From Parabacteroides goldsteinii (GTDB lineage: Bacteria; Bacteroidota; Bacteroidia; Bacteroidales; Tannerellaceae), in the NCBI RefSeq assembly GCF_015550595.1, contig NZ_JADNBB010000001.1, forward strand, positions 119,741-183,740: DNA of 64,000 nt. The letters are read 5' to 3'. A program made the translations under genes and the position numbers. The notes beneath the pieces were generated by a model. The model saw nothing but the letters and a program-made list of their open reading frames with translations. It was not told the DNA's origin and did not search any database. Positions 7,771 through 15,472 of this stretch are shown here, in pieces (the stretch's first letter is position 1; every line of letters starts with the position of its first letter).

Positions 7771-8072
7771 GTTCTTACAAATTTAATCTTTTTTATTCAC
7801 TTTTCAACGAGTGTAAAGTAAAGGGGAAGAGACCGGTTTATATAATTATAGTTGCAGAGTGGTGGTTTTGTGTTGCCGAACCGTTTTGCCCGGTGTTTGA
7901 ACCGGAAAAAGACAGACTCGATTTCGATTAAATCATTTCTTATATTCCAAAATAAATAAACGATATTCCAAATTTCATTTATGAGGACAAAAGCCACCTT
8001 GTCTTTGTGTAATTAGTTTTAAATCTGTACCTTGCGCGCCTTTAAAACATTTATTAATGAGTAAAAAGCGTT
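7771..8072. promoter_or_regulatory. Divergent intergenic region with a phosphatase promoter
   Basis: This 302-bp region lies between the minus-strand kinase and the plus-strand phosphatase. TTTG at 8004-8007 and TACCTTGC at 8028-8035 are separated by 20 bp, which fits a Bacteroidetes -33/-7 promoter for the phosphatase. I could not pick a convincing kinase promoter. I see no gene here; the short open frame on the minus strand at 7797-7997 lacks coding character. Confidence 0.5.
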
Positions 8073-9167
8073 ATGAAAAAGAATTTATCTTACTATTTAC
8101 TGTTACTTTTTTGTGTCTCCGGACTATTTGTTTCTTGTGGAGACGACGATGATGAAAAACCCACTATCGGCTATTCCGGAAAAGACATAAGCGGAGATGC
8201 CGGGATTGCCCGCGATAAAGAAACGAAAAAAGCCGTTTTGAGCGTGACTTCCGATAAAGCATGGGAATTATATGCAGGTTCTACTGCAGAAGATATCGAT
8301 ATGAATACTCCTTGCCTGACCGGCGATGGAAAAGGCTCGTTCGATTTGAGTGTCGATGCAGGAAAAAGACAAATATTCTTATTTAAGAATTCAGAAGGTC
8401 AGGCTTTGTTGGCTGAAACTCTTTTGCCTGTTCATGGATATAACTTCAGAGATCTGGGTGGCATAAAGACCAGTGATGGTAAATTTGTACGCTGGGGAAG
8501 ATTGTTCCGTACCGACGAAATGAACAAACTAGATGATGCCGATCTTGCTTATCTAGGAAGTACAGGATTGAAAACAGTAGTCGACTTCCGTACTGAGACG
8601 GAGAAGGAAGGGGGATTCGGCGGTATTATGCGTCCATCCCCAGACATTTTGCCTTCGACAGTAAAAGAAGCAAGCAATCTGCCAATCAATGCAGGCAATA
8701 TCTTTTCCGATGAAATTCTTGCAAAGATAAGCGGAGGTACTACTCTTGACGCCATGGCACAAGTAATGGTTAACTCCTATATCGAGATGGTGACAGTAGA
8801 TGAATATGTAGCTCAATACAAGGAATTCTTCAAGCTTGTTCAAAACGAAAATTCCTTGCCGCTAAGTTACCATTGTTCTGCAGGAAAAGACCGTACAGGA
8901 GTGGCTACTATGCTTATCCTAACTGCCCTCGGTGTCGATAAGGCTACCATTATGGAAGACTATCTGCTTAGTGCAAAGCTTGTTGAAGCAAAATATAAAG
9001 ATTATGTAGATATGATCAAAGTGATCGCCCCACTAGTCACCGTCGATGAAAAATACCTGAATGCCGCCTACGATAAAATAGACGAGAAGTACGGTTCCAT
9101 GACCAAGTTCCTTACTGAAACTCTGGGTGTGGATCTCAATAAAATGAAACAGTTATACTTATATTGA
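8073..9167 (+). CDS. Lipoprotein tyrosine-protein phosphatase (Y_phosphatase3-like)
   Basis: The 364-aa protein begins with a lipoprotein signal (LFVSCGDDDDE, lipid-attachment Cys at ~22 followed by an acidic stretch, the Bacteroidetes surface-export type signal). After a small beta domain (~30-115), the phosphatase domain starts at GYNFRDLGGIKTSDG. It carries the CX5R loop HCSAGKDRTG (Cys268, Arg274), and the general acid Asp probably lies in the preceding loop. Members of this family remove phosphate from Tyr or Ser/Thr, or from phosphoinositides; the substrate of a surface-exposed enzyme is unknown. It is a single gene, converging on the large protein at 9168. Confidence 0.9.
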   Translation: MKKNLSYYLLLLFCVSGLFVSCGDDDDEKPTIGYSGKDISGDAGIARDKETKKAVLSVTSDKAWELYAGSTAEDIDMNTPCLTGDGKGSFDLSVDAGKRQIFLFKNSEGQALLAETLLPVHGYNFRDLGGIKTSDGKFVRWGRLFRTDEMNKLDDADLAYLGSTGLKTVVDFRTETEKEGGFGGIMRPSPDILPSTVKEASNLPINAGNIFSDEILAKISGGTTLDAMAQVMVNSYIEMVTVDEYVAQYKEFFKLVQNENSLPLSYHCSAGKDRTGVATMLILTALGVDKATIMEDYLLSAKLVEAKYKDYVDMIKVIAPLVTVDEKYLNAAYDKIDEKYGSMTKFLTETLGVDLNKMKQLYLY

Positions 9168-11753
9168 TCATTTATAAATACCGATTATTCCATCTGCGGT
9201 GATCGTCTCGGCACTAATACTGAACTTTCTGCAACTACCGTTATTGTAGAACCTGATACTGGCTTTACCTTCTTTATCAGGGATAACCGAAGGATTCCAG
9301 TAGAGCGTACGGCGGTAATCCGGTTCCGGTGGGAGGATGGAATAATCCGGACTATAAAATTCTTTAACCTGGCTGTAACCTTCCAGCCAGGTTTTTCGTA
9401 CCCCTTTACCTGCATCCGTCGGGATCTTATCTTCCGGAAATGTCTCAATGAAAACAACGCAACTATAAAACTTGTCTACTTCCAACGGAGACATCCTAGG
9501 GTCTGCATATCGGCACATAATAGAAAGATCCTCATTGATATAGATGGATTTGATGGCTTCTAGCCGTATCAGTTTATATTTGTTGTAATCCATTTCAGTA
9601 GCCATAGTCGGTTCGTAGTTCACAACAAAAAGGGGCATTCTTCCTTTATATTGCAGGTATTCATCCTGCCGGGAGAAGGTTTTCCTGAAATTGTTATTCA
9701 TGTTTATCATCAACTCATGTATATCTTTTCCGATATACTTTCCCTGGTCTGTAATATCGTCCCATTCCGACTGTACATCATAATAAGCGATTGATTTGGA
9801 ACGGTTGTTGAATATATCCTTTTCCCGTGATCTCTTTTTAGCAGTTACGGTCACTTCATCCAGGCGAAGGACTCTCTCTTTATTACCTGCTTTACTCAAG
9901 GAATCCTCGTAAGCTGTCAGGAAAGCATCGATATCTTCTTCCGGCTCCTGAGTGTCAGGAACTTCTTCCGAACCGGATTCCGCTGTTTGCTCTTCTTCTC
10001 TATCGGCAAGGGTTATCTGCATATCTGCATAACGGAATCTTTTAGGTTCAGGTGTAAAAAGTCGGTCCAGTATGATCCGATAGTCTTTTTTCTTTCCCTT
10101 CTCACTTACCGACAAGATCATATTCCATTTCCCGGTTATATCGGCCCGAAAAGCGAAATGGCCCAGACTGTCCGTTACAAATACATCGAATGCACTGGTA
10201 GCCTTTTCTTCTTCACCTCTTTTAAGCAGGAAAGAAGAAACAGTCACGTCGCGTTTAGGAATTTTCCGGACAAAGGAAACCACCTGGCCGTGCATCTCGA
10301 TACCTTGCTCCGGCCTGTACTTCAAATCCAACGGTTCTACTCCGGCCATCTGCTTCCAAGAATAACGTCGCCAACCTTGCACCATCATAAGCAGGTCGAG
10401 AGATGAACGATGGATGGAATCATCCGCTTCAAAATAATAAGACGGATTGTGGACGTATCCTTTTATGTCGGACATAAGCAGTAAGTCTGTCAGGATATTG
10501 CAGTCCGACTTAACTTCATTCATACCATCCCTCACCGATAAAGAAAAGGGAGATTGTACCGGGTTCTCTTCCTGATCGGTCACTGCCAACTCCATGTCGA
10601 CCGGTTCATACGGATCGTATGTTTCTTTTACGGTTTTTGCTTTAATTGCCAGTGGATTTTCTTTATTATTGAATATCAGACGATCACAAAGTATTTCTCC
10701 ATTACTGTTGAAAACTACTATTTGTGATACACCGGAAGGTAATATCGTTTTATCTACCTTGAAACGGAGTTGTTCACTGTGAAGTACATTGGCAAGACAA
10801 TAGTTATACAGCTTGCCTCTGCAAATGATGACCATTCCCAACATATCGGCGGGTGTCTGTTCATTCTTTTGTAAAGAGATTTCGAGACTATCAGGGGAAG
10901 AAAGGTTGTCTACCTGTAAGCAAAATCCTTGTGGTAGAGATTGAGGCATATCGAATTGGTACTTTTTACCGTTATAGTCAACTATGGCTTTTTGTTTACC
11001 CCCATGTGGAGTGTAATTAAAGAAACCTTTCCCCTCGTGTGTTACATTAAAGCCGACGATTTCTTCTTTGTCTTCATTTATAATCTTTCCGGTTGCATCC
11101 AGCGGATTACCGAAAGCATCTGTTATTTCAAATGCGATACGGGAAGGGACATCCTGGATCAGGTTTCCTCCCTCCGGATAGAACTTCAGGTTTACCTTTT
11201 TCCCTTTTTGAGGCTTTTCCCGCTTCTTCGGATATTTACCGTAGCCGTATTTCAGCATATCTTTTTCCTCATAGTGCCCTTCTGTTTTCGGCTTATTGAA
11301 TACCGGTAACAGGCGGGAGAAGATAGCATCTTCGCCAAAGTTCAACATATATTTTGTGTAGGCACGGACTTCATAGAAACCGGAATAAAAAGGAAGTTGC
11401 CCTAATGTGAAATCACCGTGGCACTGTCCATTCTCGACTTTCAGTACCCGTTTATCTATGATTTCACCACCGGGATTCAATAGTTCTACATATAGTGTTT
11501 TGCTTAACCCGGTCGCTTCGTGCAGTTCGGAAGTTACCACATAACAGTTAAACCAGATATTATCGCCCTGGTAATAACTGGTATTGTCAAAATGAAGATA
11601 TACTTTTTCCTGTGGTATATATTGCGAAAACTGATCCGTAGCACGAATATAACGGGTGAGTTTGTTGATCACACTGTCTACTTCCTGCCCTGAAGCCTGC
11701 AGGCAAAACAGTAAAAGGGAAATATAACCGATAACTTTTCGGAATGTTTTCAT
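9168..11753 (-). CDS. Large MG2-like cell-envelope protein
   Basis: I chose the ATG at 11753 (MKTFRKVIGYISLLLFCLQASGQE) because it gives a proper signal peptide and lies just after a promoter-like pair; the longer open frame would read through it. The mature protein (861 aa in all) starts with IPQEKVYLHFDNTSYYQGDNIWFNCYV, the macroglobulin MG2-like fold common in Bacteroidetes. It has further beta domains, then a region with an LDEVTVTAKKR segment that resembles the linker before a TonB plug, but no barrel. The tail contains NPSVIPDKEGKASIRFYNN, typical of this family. It is probably a periplasmic or outer-membrane-associated protein; its function is unknown. Confidence 0.7.
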   Translation of the reverse strand: MKTFRKVIGYISLLLFCLQASGQEVDSVINKLTRYIRATDQFSQYIPQEKVYLHFDNTSYYQGDNIWFNCYVVTSELHEATGLSKTLYVELLNPGGEIIDKRVLKVENGQCHGDFTLGQLPFYSGFYEVRAYTKYMLNFGEDAIFSRLLPVFNKPKTEGHYEEKDMLKYGYGKYPKKREKPQKGKKVNLKFYPEGGNLIQDVPSRIAFEITDAFGNPLDATGKIINEDKEEIVGFNVTHEGKGFFNYTPHGGKQKAIVDYNGKKYQFDMPQSLPQGFCLQVDNLSSPDSLEISLQKNEQTPADMLGMVIICRGKLYNYCLANVLHSEQLRFKVDKTILPSGVSQIVVFNSNGEILCDRLIFNNKENPLAIKAKTVKETYDPYEPVDMELAVTDQEENPVQSPFSLSVRDGMNEVKSDCNILTDLLLMSDIKGYVHNPSYYFEADDSIHRSSLDLLMMVQGWRRYSWKQMAGVEPLDLKYRPEQGIEMHGQVVSFVRKIPKRDVTVSSFLLKRGEEEKATSAFDVFVTDSLGHFAFRADITGKWNMILSVSEKGKKKDYRIILDRLFTPEPKRFRYADMQITLADREEEQTAESGSEEVPDTQEPEEDIDAFLTAYEDSLSKAGNKERVLRLDEVTVTAKKRSREKDIFNNRSKSIAYYDVQSEWDDITDQGKYIGKDIHELMINMNNNFRKTFSRQDEYLQYKGRMPLFVVNYEPTMATEMDYNKYKLIRLEAIKSIYINEDLSIMCRYADPRMSPLEVDKFYSCVVFIETFPEDKIPTDAGKGVRKTWLEGYSQVKEFYSPDYSILPPEPDYRRTLYWNPSVIPDKEGKASIRFYNNGSCRKFSISAETITADGIIGIYK

Positions 11754-11788
11754 GAGAACTTCGTATCTTCCTTGCATGTAATAATTTA

Positions 11789-11818
11789 CGAAGTTACAGA
11801 TAAATAAAATGCTGCAAA
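11789..11818 (-). promoter_or_regulatory. Promoter-like pair upstream of the MG2-like gene
   Basis: On the minus strand, TTTG (complement of 11815-11818) and TAACTTCG (complement of 11789-11796) are 18 bp apart and 36 bp upstream of the chosen ATG. Confidence 0.4.
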
Positions 11819-11835
11819 AGAAAAACATTTAAATT

Positions 11836-12498
11836 TTAATTGCCTATATCGGTTAATATGTCTTTTAAGTTGGCGATGACCTTGGATTCGTTTTTTAAAA
11901 GATCATAATTGTTATGTCCACCGGCATAAAGAATACATTTTATCCCTAATGTTTTTGCTACTTCTGCATCATGTACCGTATCTCCGATTATAATTGCTTT
12001 GCCAGGATTCAAGGAGTTGTCTTTTATCAGTTTCTGCCCGATCCCGACTTTACCGGTTGCACAGATATCTTCCGAACCATATATCCCTTTGAACTTGTCC
12101 GTTAAATGGAAATGGTCGAGCATACGCAACAGATCCTTTTTTCCGGCAGCAGATAATATGTATTGGTCTATGCCTTTTGCGTTTATCGAATCCAGAATAA
12201 ACGGGACGTCGGTATTTAATTCCAGACTGCTTTCGTAACTTTTATAATACTCCATATATTCAGCTGAAATTTCTTCGATCGACTCTGCACTAAAATCGAT
12301 ACCTATCCGGATATGGAATTGTTTGACCGGGAAGCAGAATATATCTTTATAAGTATGTAAATCCAGTTGAGGCAAGTCTCTTTTTAAAAGCATTTTGTTG
12401 ATAACCTTGACATTCGCATCTACATCATCCAGTAACGTCCCGTTCCAATCCCATATTAAAGTCTCTGTCTCAGACATATTCATCTTTTTGAGAAGCAA
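11836..12498 (-). CDS. HAD-family hydrolase (phosphoglycolate-phosphatase-like)
   Basis: The 220-aa HAD phosphatase has motif I WDWNGTLLDD (nucleophile Asp17), motif II LSAAGKKD, a conserved Lys in the GKVGIGQKLI region, and motif IV IIIGDTVHDAEVAKTLG. The second motif-I acid, normally Asp, is Asn19 (DxNGT). A cap domain is inserted after motif I (helical, ~30-90). The substrate is probably a small phosphomonoester. Starts at residues 6 and 8 are also possible. The gene lies 82 bp upstream of the MG2-like gene on the same strand. Confidence 0.85.
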   Translation of the reverse strand: MLLKKMNMSETETLIWDWNGTLLDDVDANVKVINKMLLKRDLPQLDLHTYKDIFCFPVKQFHIRIGIDFSAESIEEISAEYMEYYKSYESSLELNTDVPFILDSINAKGIDQYILSAAGKKDLLRMLDHFHLTDKFKGIYGSEDICATGKVGIGQKLIKDNSLNPGKAIIIGDTVHDAEVAKTLGIKCILYAGGHNNYDLLKNESKVIANLKDILTDIGN

Positions 12499-12559
12499 AG
12501 ATATACAGATTCCCGTTATAATCCTGTACTTCCGATCATATAGTGATGTATTATTTTTC

Positions 12560-12567
12560 TATATTTG
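12560..12567 (+). promoter_or_regulatory. -7 box for the nitrilase-fold gene
   Basis: TATATTTG lies 24 bp before the ATG at 12592. It overlaps a TTG that could start a longer frame, which argues for the later ATG. Confidence 0.5.
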
Positions 12568-12591
12568 CGCCCATCTGTTAATTCTGAATAT

Positions 12592-13368
12592 ATGAAGTAT
12601 TTGTTTGTTGCCTTTCTTGTATTGGTTAGTACTGCCATCCCGGCCCAGAATAAAGAAACCTGTCGCGTTGCTTTGGTACAGGCACATCTTGCATGGGGAA
12701 ACGTGGAAGCAAATCTGGATGCTTTTCAGAAACGGGTGGAGCAATGTAAAGATTGTGACGTGATCGTATTTCCCGAACTGTTTGTTTCCGGTTGTGAAAT
12801 GAAGAAGAAGGATAAAGAAATTGCGGTGCAGAACAAAGATGAGGTGGCAAGTTATTATCCGGCAGTTATCGGGAGGATGCAAAGCTGGGCGGCAAATAGC
12901 AACACATTGGTGATCGGCTCTACGATTTATAAGGAAGCAGGGAAATTTTATAATCGTTTACTGGCAGTGTTCCCGGATGGGCATTATGAGCATTATGACA
13001 AGCATAATTGTTTCAGGAAAGGTAGTTTCTCTCCGGGGGAAGGGCAGTTGGTACTTCATTGGAAGGGACATCGTTTTGCCACTTATATTTGTTATGATCT
13101 CCGCTTCCCGGATTGGAGCCGGAATGACGACCGGTATGATACAGCTATCTACATCGCCAACTGGCCGGAGTCGCGCCGTGACGATTGGAACCGTCTTCTT
13201 CGTGAACGTGCCGTTGAGAACCGGACGAATATCATTGCCGTCAACTGTGCCGGAACCGATCCTGCCGGTATCATCTATGCAGGCGACTCTTGTTTACTTA
13301 CTCCCGAAGGAGAAACGGCAGCAGAATGTGAAGCCTACAAAGATGATATACGGATTGTCGGATTGTGA
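12592..13368 (+). CDS. Carbon-nitrogen hydrolase (nitrilase fold, omega-amidase-like) with signal peptide
   Basis: The 258-aa protein has the complete nitrilase-superfamily triad: Glu62 (FPELFV), Lys137 (YDKHN) and Cys168 (YICYDLRFP). DLRFPDWSRN and the later RERAVENRTNIIAVN fit the YafV/omega-amidase branch that hydrolyses alpha-ketoglutaramate-like amides. Unusually, it begins with a hydrophobic leader ending AIPAQ (residues 1-19), which looks like a cleavable signal peptide and suggests a periplasmic enzyme. Cytosolic relatives begin near the CRVALVQ strand. The gene stands alone and diverges from the HAD gene. Confidence 0.85.
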   Translation: MKYLFVAFLVLVSTAIPAQNKETCRVALVQAHLAWGNVEANLDAFQKRVEQCKDCDVIVFPELFVSGCEMKKKDKEIAVQNKDEVASYYPAVIGRMQSWAANSNTLVIGSTIYKEAGKFYNRLLAVFPDGHYEHYDKHNCFRKGSFSPGEGQLVLHWKGHRFATYICYDLRFPDWSRNDDRYDTAIYIANWPESRRDDWNRLLRERAVENRTNIIAVNCAGTDPAGIIYAGDSCLLTPEGETAAECEAYKDDIRIVGL

Positions 13369-13478
13369 CTGCCGATTAGTATTTTATTTCCATACTCTCT
13401 TTCCCATTGTCTACCGATACCGGATATAGCTGCTGCGATCAAAGTTGTTGATACAAGAGTATGGATGAATCGTTTCAT
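13335..13478 (-). pseudogene. Short frame with signal-peptide-like start, possible gene stub
   Basis: A 47-codon frame on the minus strand starts MKRFIHTLVSTTLIAAAISG, which looks like a signal peptide. It continues RQWEREYGNKI before running into the 3' end of the nitrilase gene and a stop. It could be the beginning of an exported protein whose remainder was lost when the nitrilase end was joined here. I do not recognise the family. Confidence 0.3.
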
Positions 13479-13592
13479 ACTGATTAGTTGTTAATGTTTT
13501 TATCAATATGATACTATGATAAATTGAATAATTGTATCTCTGGAAAAAACATAAGTATTTTTCATCCTTTTATTCGAGTTACTCGACTATGT

Positions 13593-13615
13593 GAATACGC
13601 AAAGTCCGCGTATTC
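13593..13615. other. Perfect 8-bp hairpin upstream of the sigma gene
   Basis: GAATACGC and GCGTATTC flank a 7-base loop in the 233-bp gap before the first sigma factor. There is no T run, so it may be an operator or leader element rather than a terminator. Confidence 0.35.
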
Positions 13616-13647
13616 CGGGAATAAGGCTTTTCGAACAAATCTCAAAC

Positions 13648-13681
13648 TTTTGCGACTATTGAAAAAAAATATATACATTTG
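13648..13681 (+). promoter_or_regulatory. Promoter candidate for the first sigma/anti-sigma operon
   Basis: TACATTTG at 13674-13681 matches the -7 consensus. A TTTG at 13648-13651 lies 22 bp ahead, slightly farther than the usual 19-21. Confidence 0.4.
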
Positions 13682-13731
13682 AATCCCTAACGAATAATAC
13701 AGGGAGATAGTTGAAAAAAAGAGATAATAAT

Positions 13732-14265
13732 ATGTGGTCCATTCTGGAAGATTTGGCGGTAAGGGATTCCGAACCAGCCTTTAAATCTCTATATGTTACT
13801 TATTATGACCGTATTATGAGGTATCTCGTCATGTATGTAAAATCACCCCAAATAGCAGAGGAGTTGGTTTCCGATGTATTCTTTGCCCTTTGGGAAAACA
13901 GGAAACAGTTGATGGATATCAACAACTTCGACGCCTATATTTACCGGATTGCCAAATTCCGGGTATTGAACTATCTGCGGGATAATAAATCCCTGACAGT
14001 TGATCTGGATGAAGTGCCGATCGATCTTTTTGCCTTCACGGAAACGACTCCCGAAGACGATTATATTTCCCGCGAACTGATCGATGCGGTAAATAAAGCG
14101 ATAGAACAGCTTCCTACAAAATCTAAACTCGCCTTTAAGTTGGTTCGCGAAGACGGCATGAAATATAAGGATGCAGCAGAACATTTAGGCATATCGGTCA
14201 AGACGCTGGAAGCCCAACTAACATTCGCGATGAAAAAAATCACGAAAATATTCAATCTCGATTAA
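13732..14265 (+). CDS. ECF sigma factor (FecI-like)
   Basis: The 177-aa protein from the ATG at 13732 has region 2 (AFKSLYVTYYDRIMRYLVMYV...AEELVSDVFFALWENR) and region 4 (AIEQLPTKSKLAFKLVREDGMKYKDAAEHLGISVKTLEAQL). That is the standard two-domain ECF layout of Bacteroidetes SusC-linked sigma factors. A TTG at 13711 would add seven residues, but I prefer the ATG. It should direct RNA polymerase to the downstream susC/susD operon once released by the anti-sigma protein encoded 48 bp downstream. Confidence 0.9.
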   Translation: MWSILEDLAVRDSEPAFKSLYVTYYDRIMRYLVMYVKSPQIAEELVSDVFFALWENRKQLMDINNFDAYIYRIAKFRVLNYLRDNKSLTVDLDEVPIDLFAFTETTPEDDYISRELIDAVNKAIEQLPTKSKLAFKLVREDGMKYKDAAEHLGISVKTLEAQLTFAMKKITKIFNLD

Positions 14266-14313
14266 GGGTGAAATTCAATTTTCGGTACTTATAATAGAAA
14301 GTATCAAAATTGT

Positions 14314-15279
14314 ATGGATCAGGAAATAGAACAAATCATATTACGGAATCTTTCGGGAGAAGCCTCTTGCGAAGACATCATCACTTTTTCAGATTGGTTG
14401 GCTTCATCCGCCCGGAATAAAGAGAACTTCCTGAAAATCAAAAAATATTGGGATGCGGAGGTTACCGGTGCAAAGCTTCAAAATCCGGAAATTACTTATA
14501 ATAAACTATTAGAGAGGATACGAAAATCGGAACGAAAAGACACAGTCCGTAAACTCTGGCTCAAATATGCCGGAGCGGCGGCTGTAGCTATCATTATCGG
14601 TATTAGCGGCTATTGGATAGGCGGTCAGAAAAATATTACACCCGTACAATACTATTCTTACATCACAGGAAATTCTATTTCATCATTTGAGTTGCCGGAC
14701 GGGACCGAAATATCATTGAATAAAAATAGCATATTGTCTTATTCCAGTTCATACGGAGAAAAGATTCGTGAAGTCTCTTTAGAGGGGGAGGGATATTTTT
14801 CTGTGACAAAGGATAGGGCAAAAGCTTTTATTGTAGATCTGAACGGCTCAAAGATTTCCGTATTGGGGACAGTTTTCAATGTAAAGAACTATAAAAAAGA
14901 GAATGTAACGACTGCTACATTGCTGGAAGGCTCGATCCGTTTTGAGACACCTGATCAACAGATACTTTTGAAACCGGACCAGCAACTGGTATTCAATAAA
15001 TCCGAGAATAAAATCGATATAGAAAATGTATCTTCCGACCTGGTTACGGCCTGGAAAAGTCATTTGATAAAATACAAATCAATCCCCTTCAAAGAATTTC
15101 TGAATATGCTGAAAGAACAGTATGATGTGGAAATCATTCTGTCGAATGAAGTGCTAGGCAATCAGAAAGTAACTGGTTCGTTTGACGAAAGTCTGACAGT
15201 AGATCAGATACTCGACCTAATGAAAAAGAACCTTTCTTTCAAATGGAAGAAACAAGGTGCTAATTATGTGATTAATTAA
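14314..15279 (+). CDS. FecR-type anti-sigma factor
   Basis: The 321-aa protein has a short cytoplasmic N-terminal region and one transmembrane helix (~residues 91-106, AAAVAIIIGISGYWIGG). The periplasmic FecR domain contains SSFELPDGTEISLNKNSILSY, SLEGEGYFSVTKD and VLGTVFNVKNY. A C-terminal DUF4974-like domain follows (IPFKEFLNMLKEQYDVEI...). It holds the sigma factor at the membrane and relays the signal from the STN domain of the SusC protein. Because that SusC is frameshifted here, the relay may be broken in this strain. Confidence 0.9.
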   Translation: MDQEIEQIILRNLSGEASCEDIITFSDWLASSARNKENFLKIKKYWDAEVTGAKLQNPEITYNKLLERIRKSERKDTVRKLWLKYAGAAAVAIIIGISGYWIGGQKNITPVQYYSYITGNSISSFELPDGTEISLNKNSILSYSSSYGEKIREVSLEGEGYFSVTKDRAKAFIVDLNGSKISVLGTVFNVKNYKKENVTTATLLEGSIRFETPDQQILLKPDQQLVFNKSENKIDIENVSSDLVTAWKSHLIKYKSIPFKEFLNMLKEQYDVEIILSNEVLGNQKVTGSFDESLTVDQILDLMKKNLSFKWKKQGANYVIN

Positions 15280-15356
15280 GTGATTATTAACAAATAAAAA
15301 AAGAAAGGAGCCATGAAAACGCAGGAGAAATAAGCATATACTATTTAGAAAAACAA

Positions 15357-15387
15357 AACCGGCCATTCTTGGAGGAAGCAGCCGGTT
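15357..15387. other. Hairpin between anti-sigma gene and susC (first locus)
   Basis: AACCGGC and GCCGGTT form a perfect 7-bp stem with a 17-base loop, about 86 bp before the susC start. A hairpin occupies the equivalent position in the second locus (46962-46990). It may act as terminator, attenuator or processing site. Confidence 0.4.
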
Positions 15388-15472
15388 CAGTTTCGAGAAA
15401 TTAACCGATCAATTCAAGCTACTGGTAATAGCAAGGATTGACAATTAGTTAACTTAATTCATTTACAAAAAT

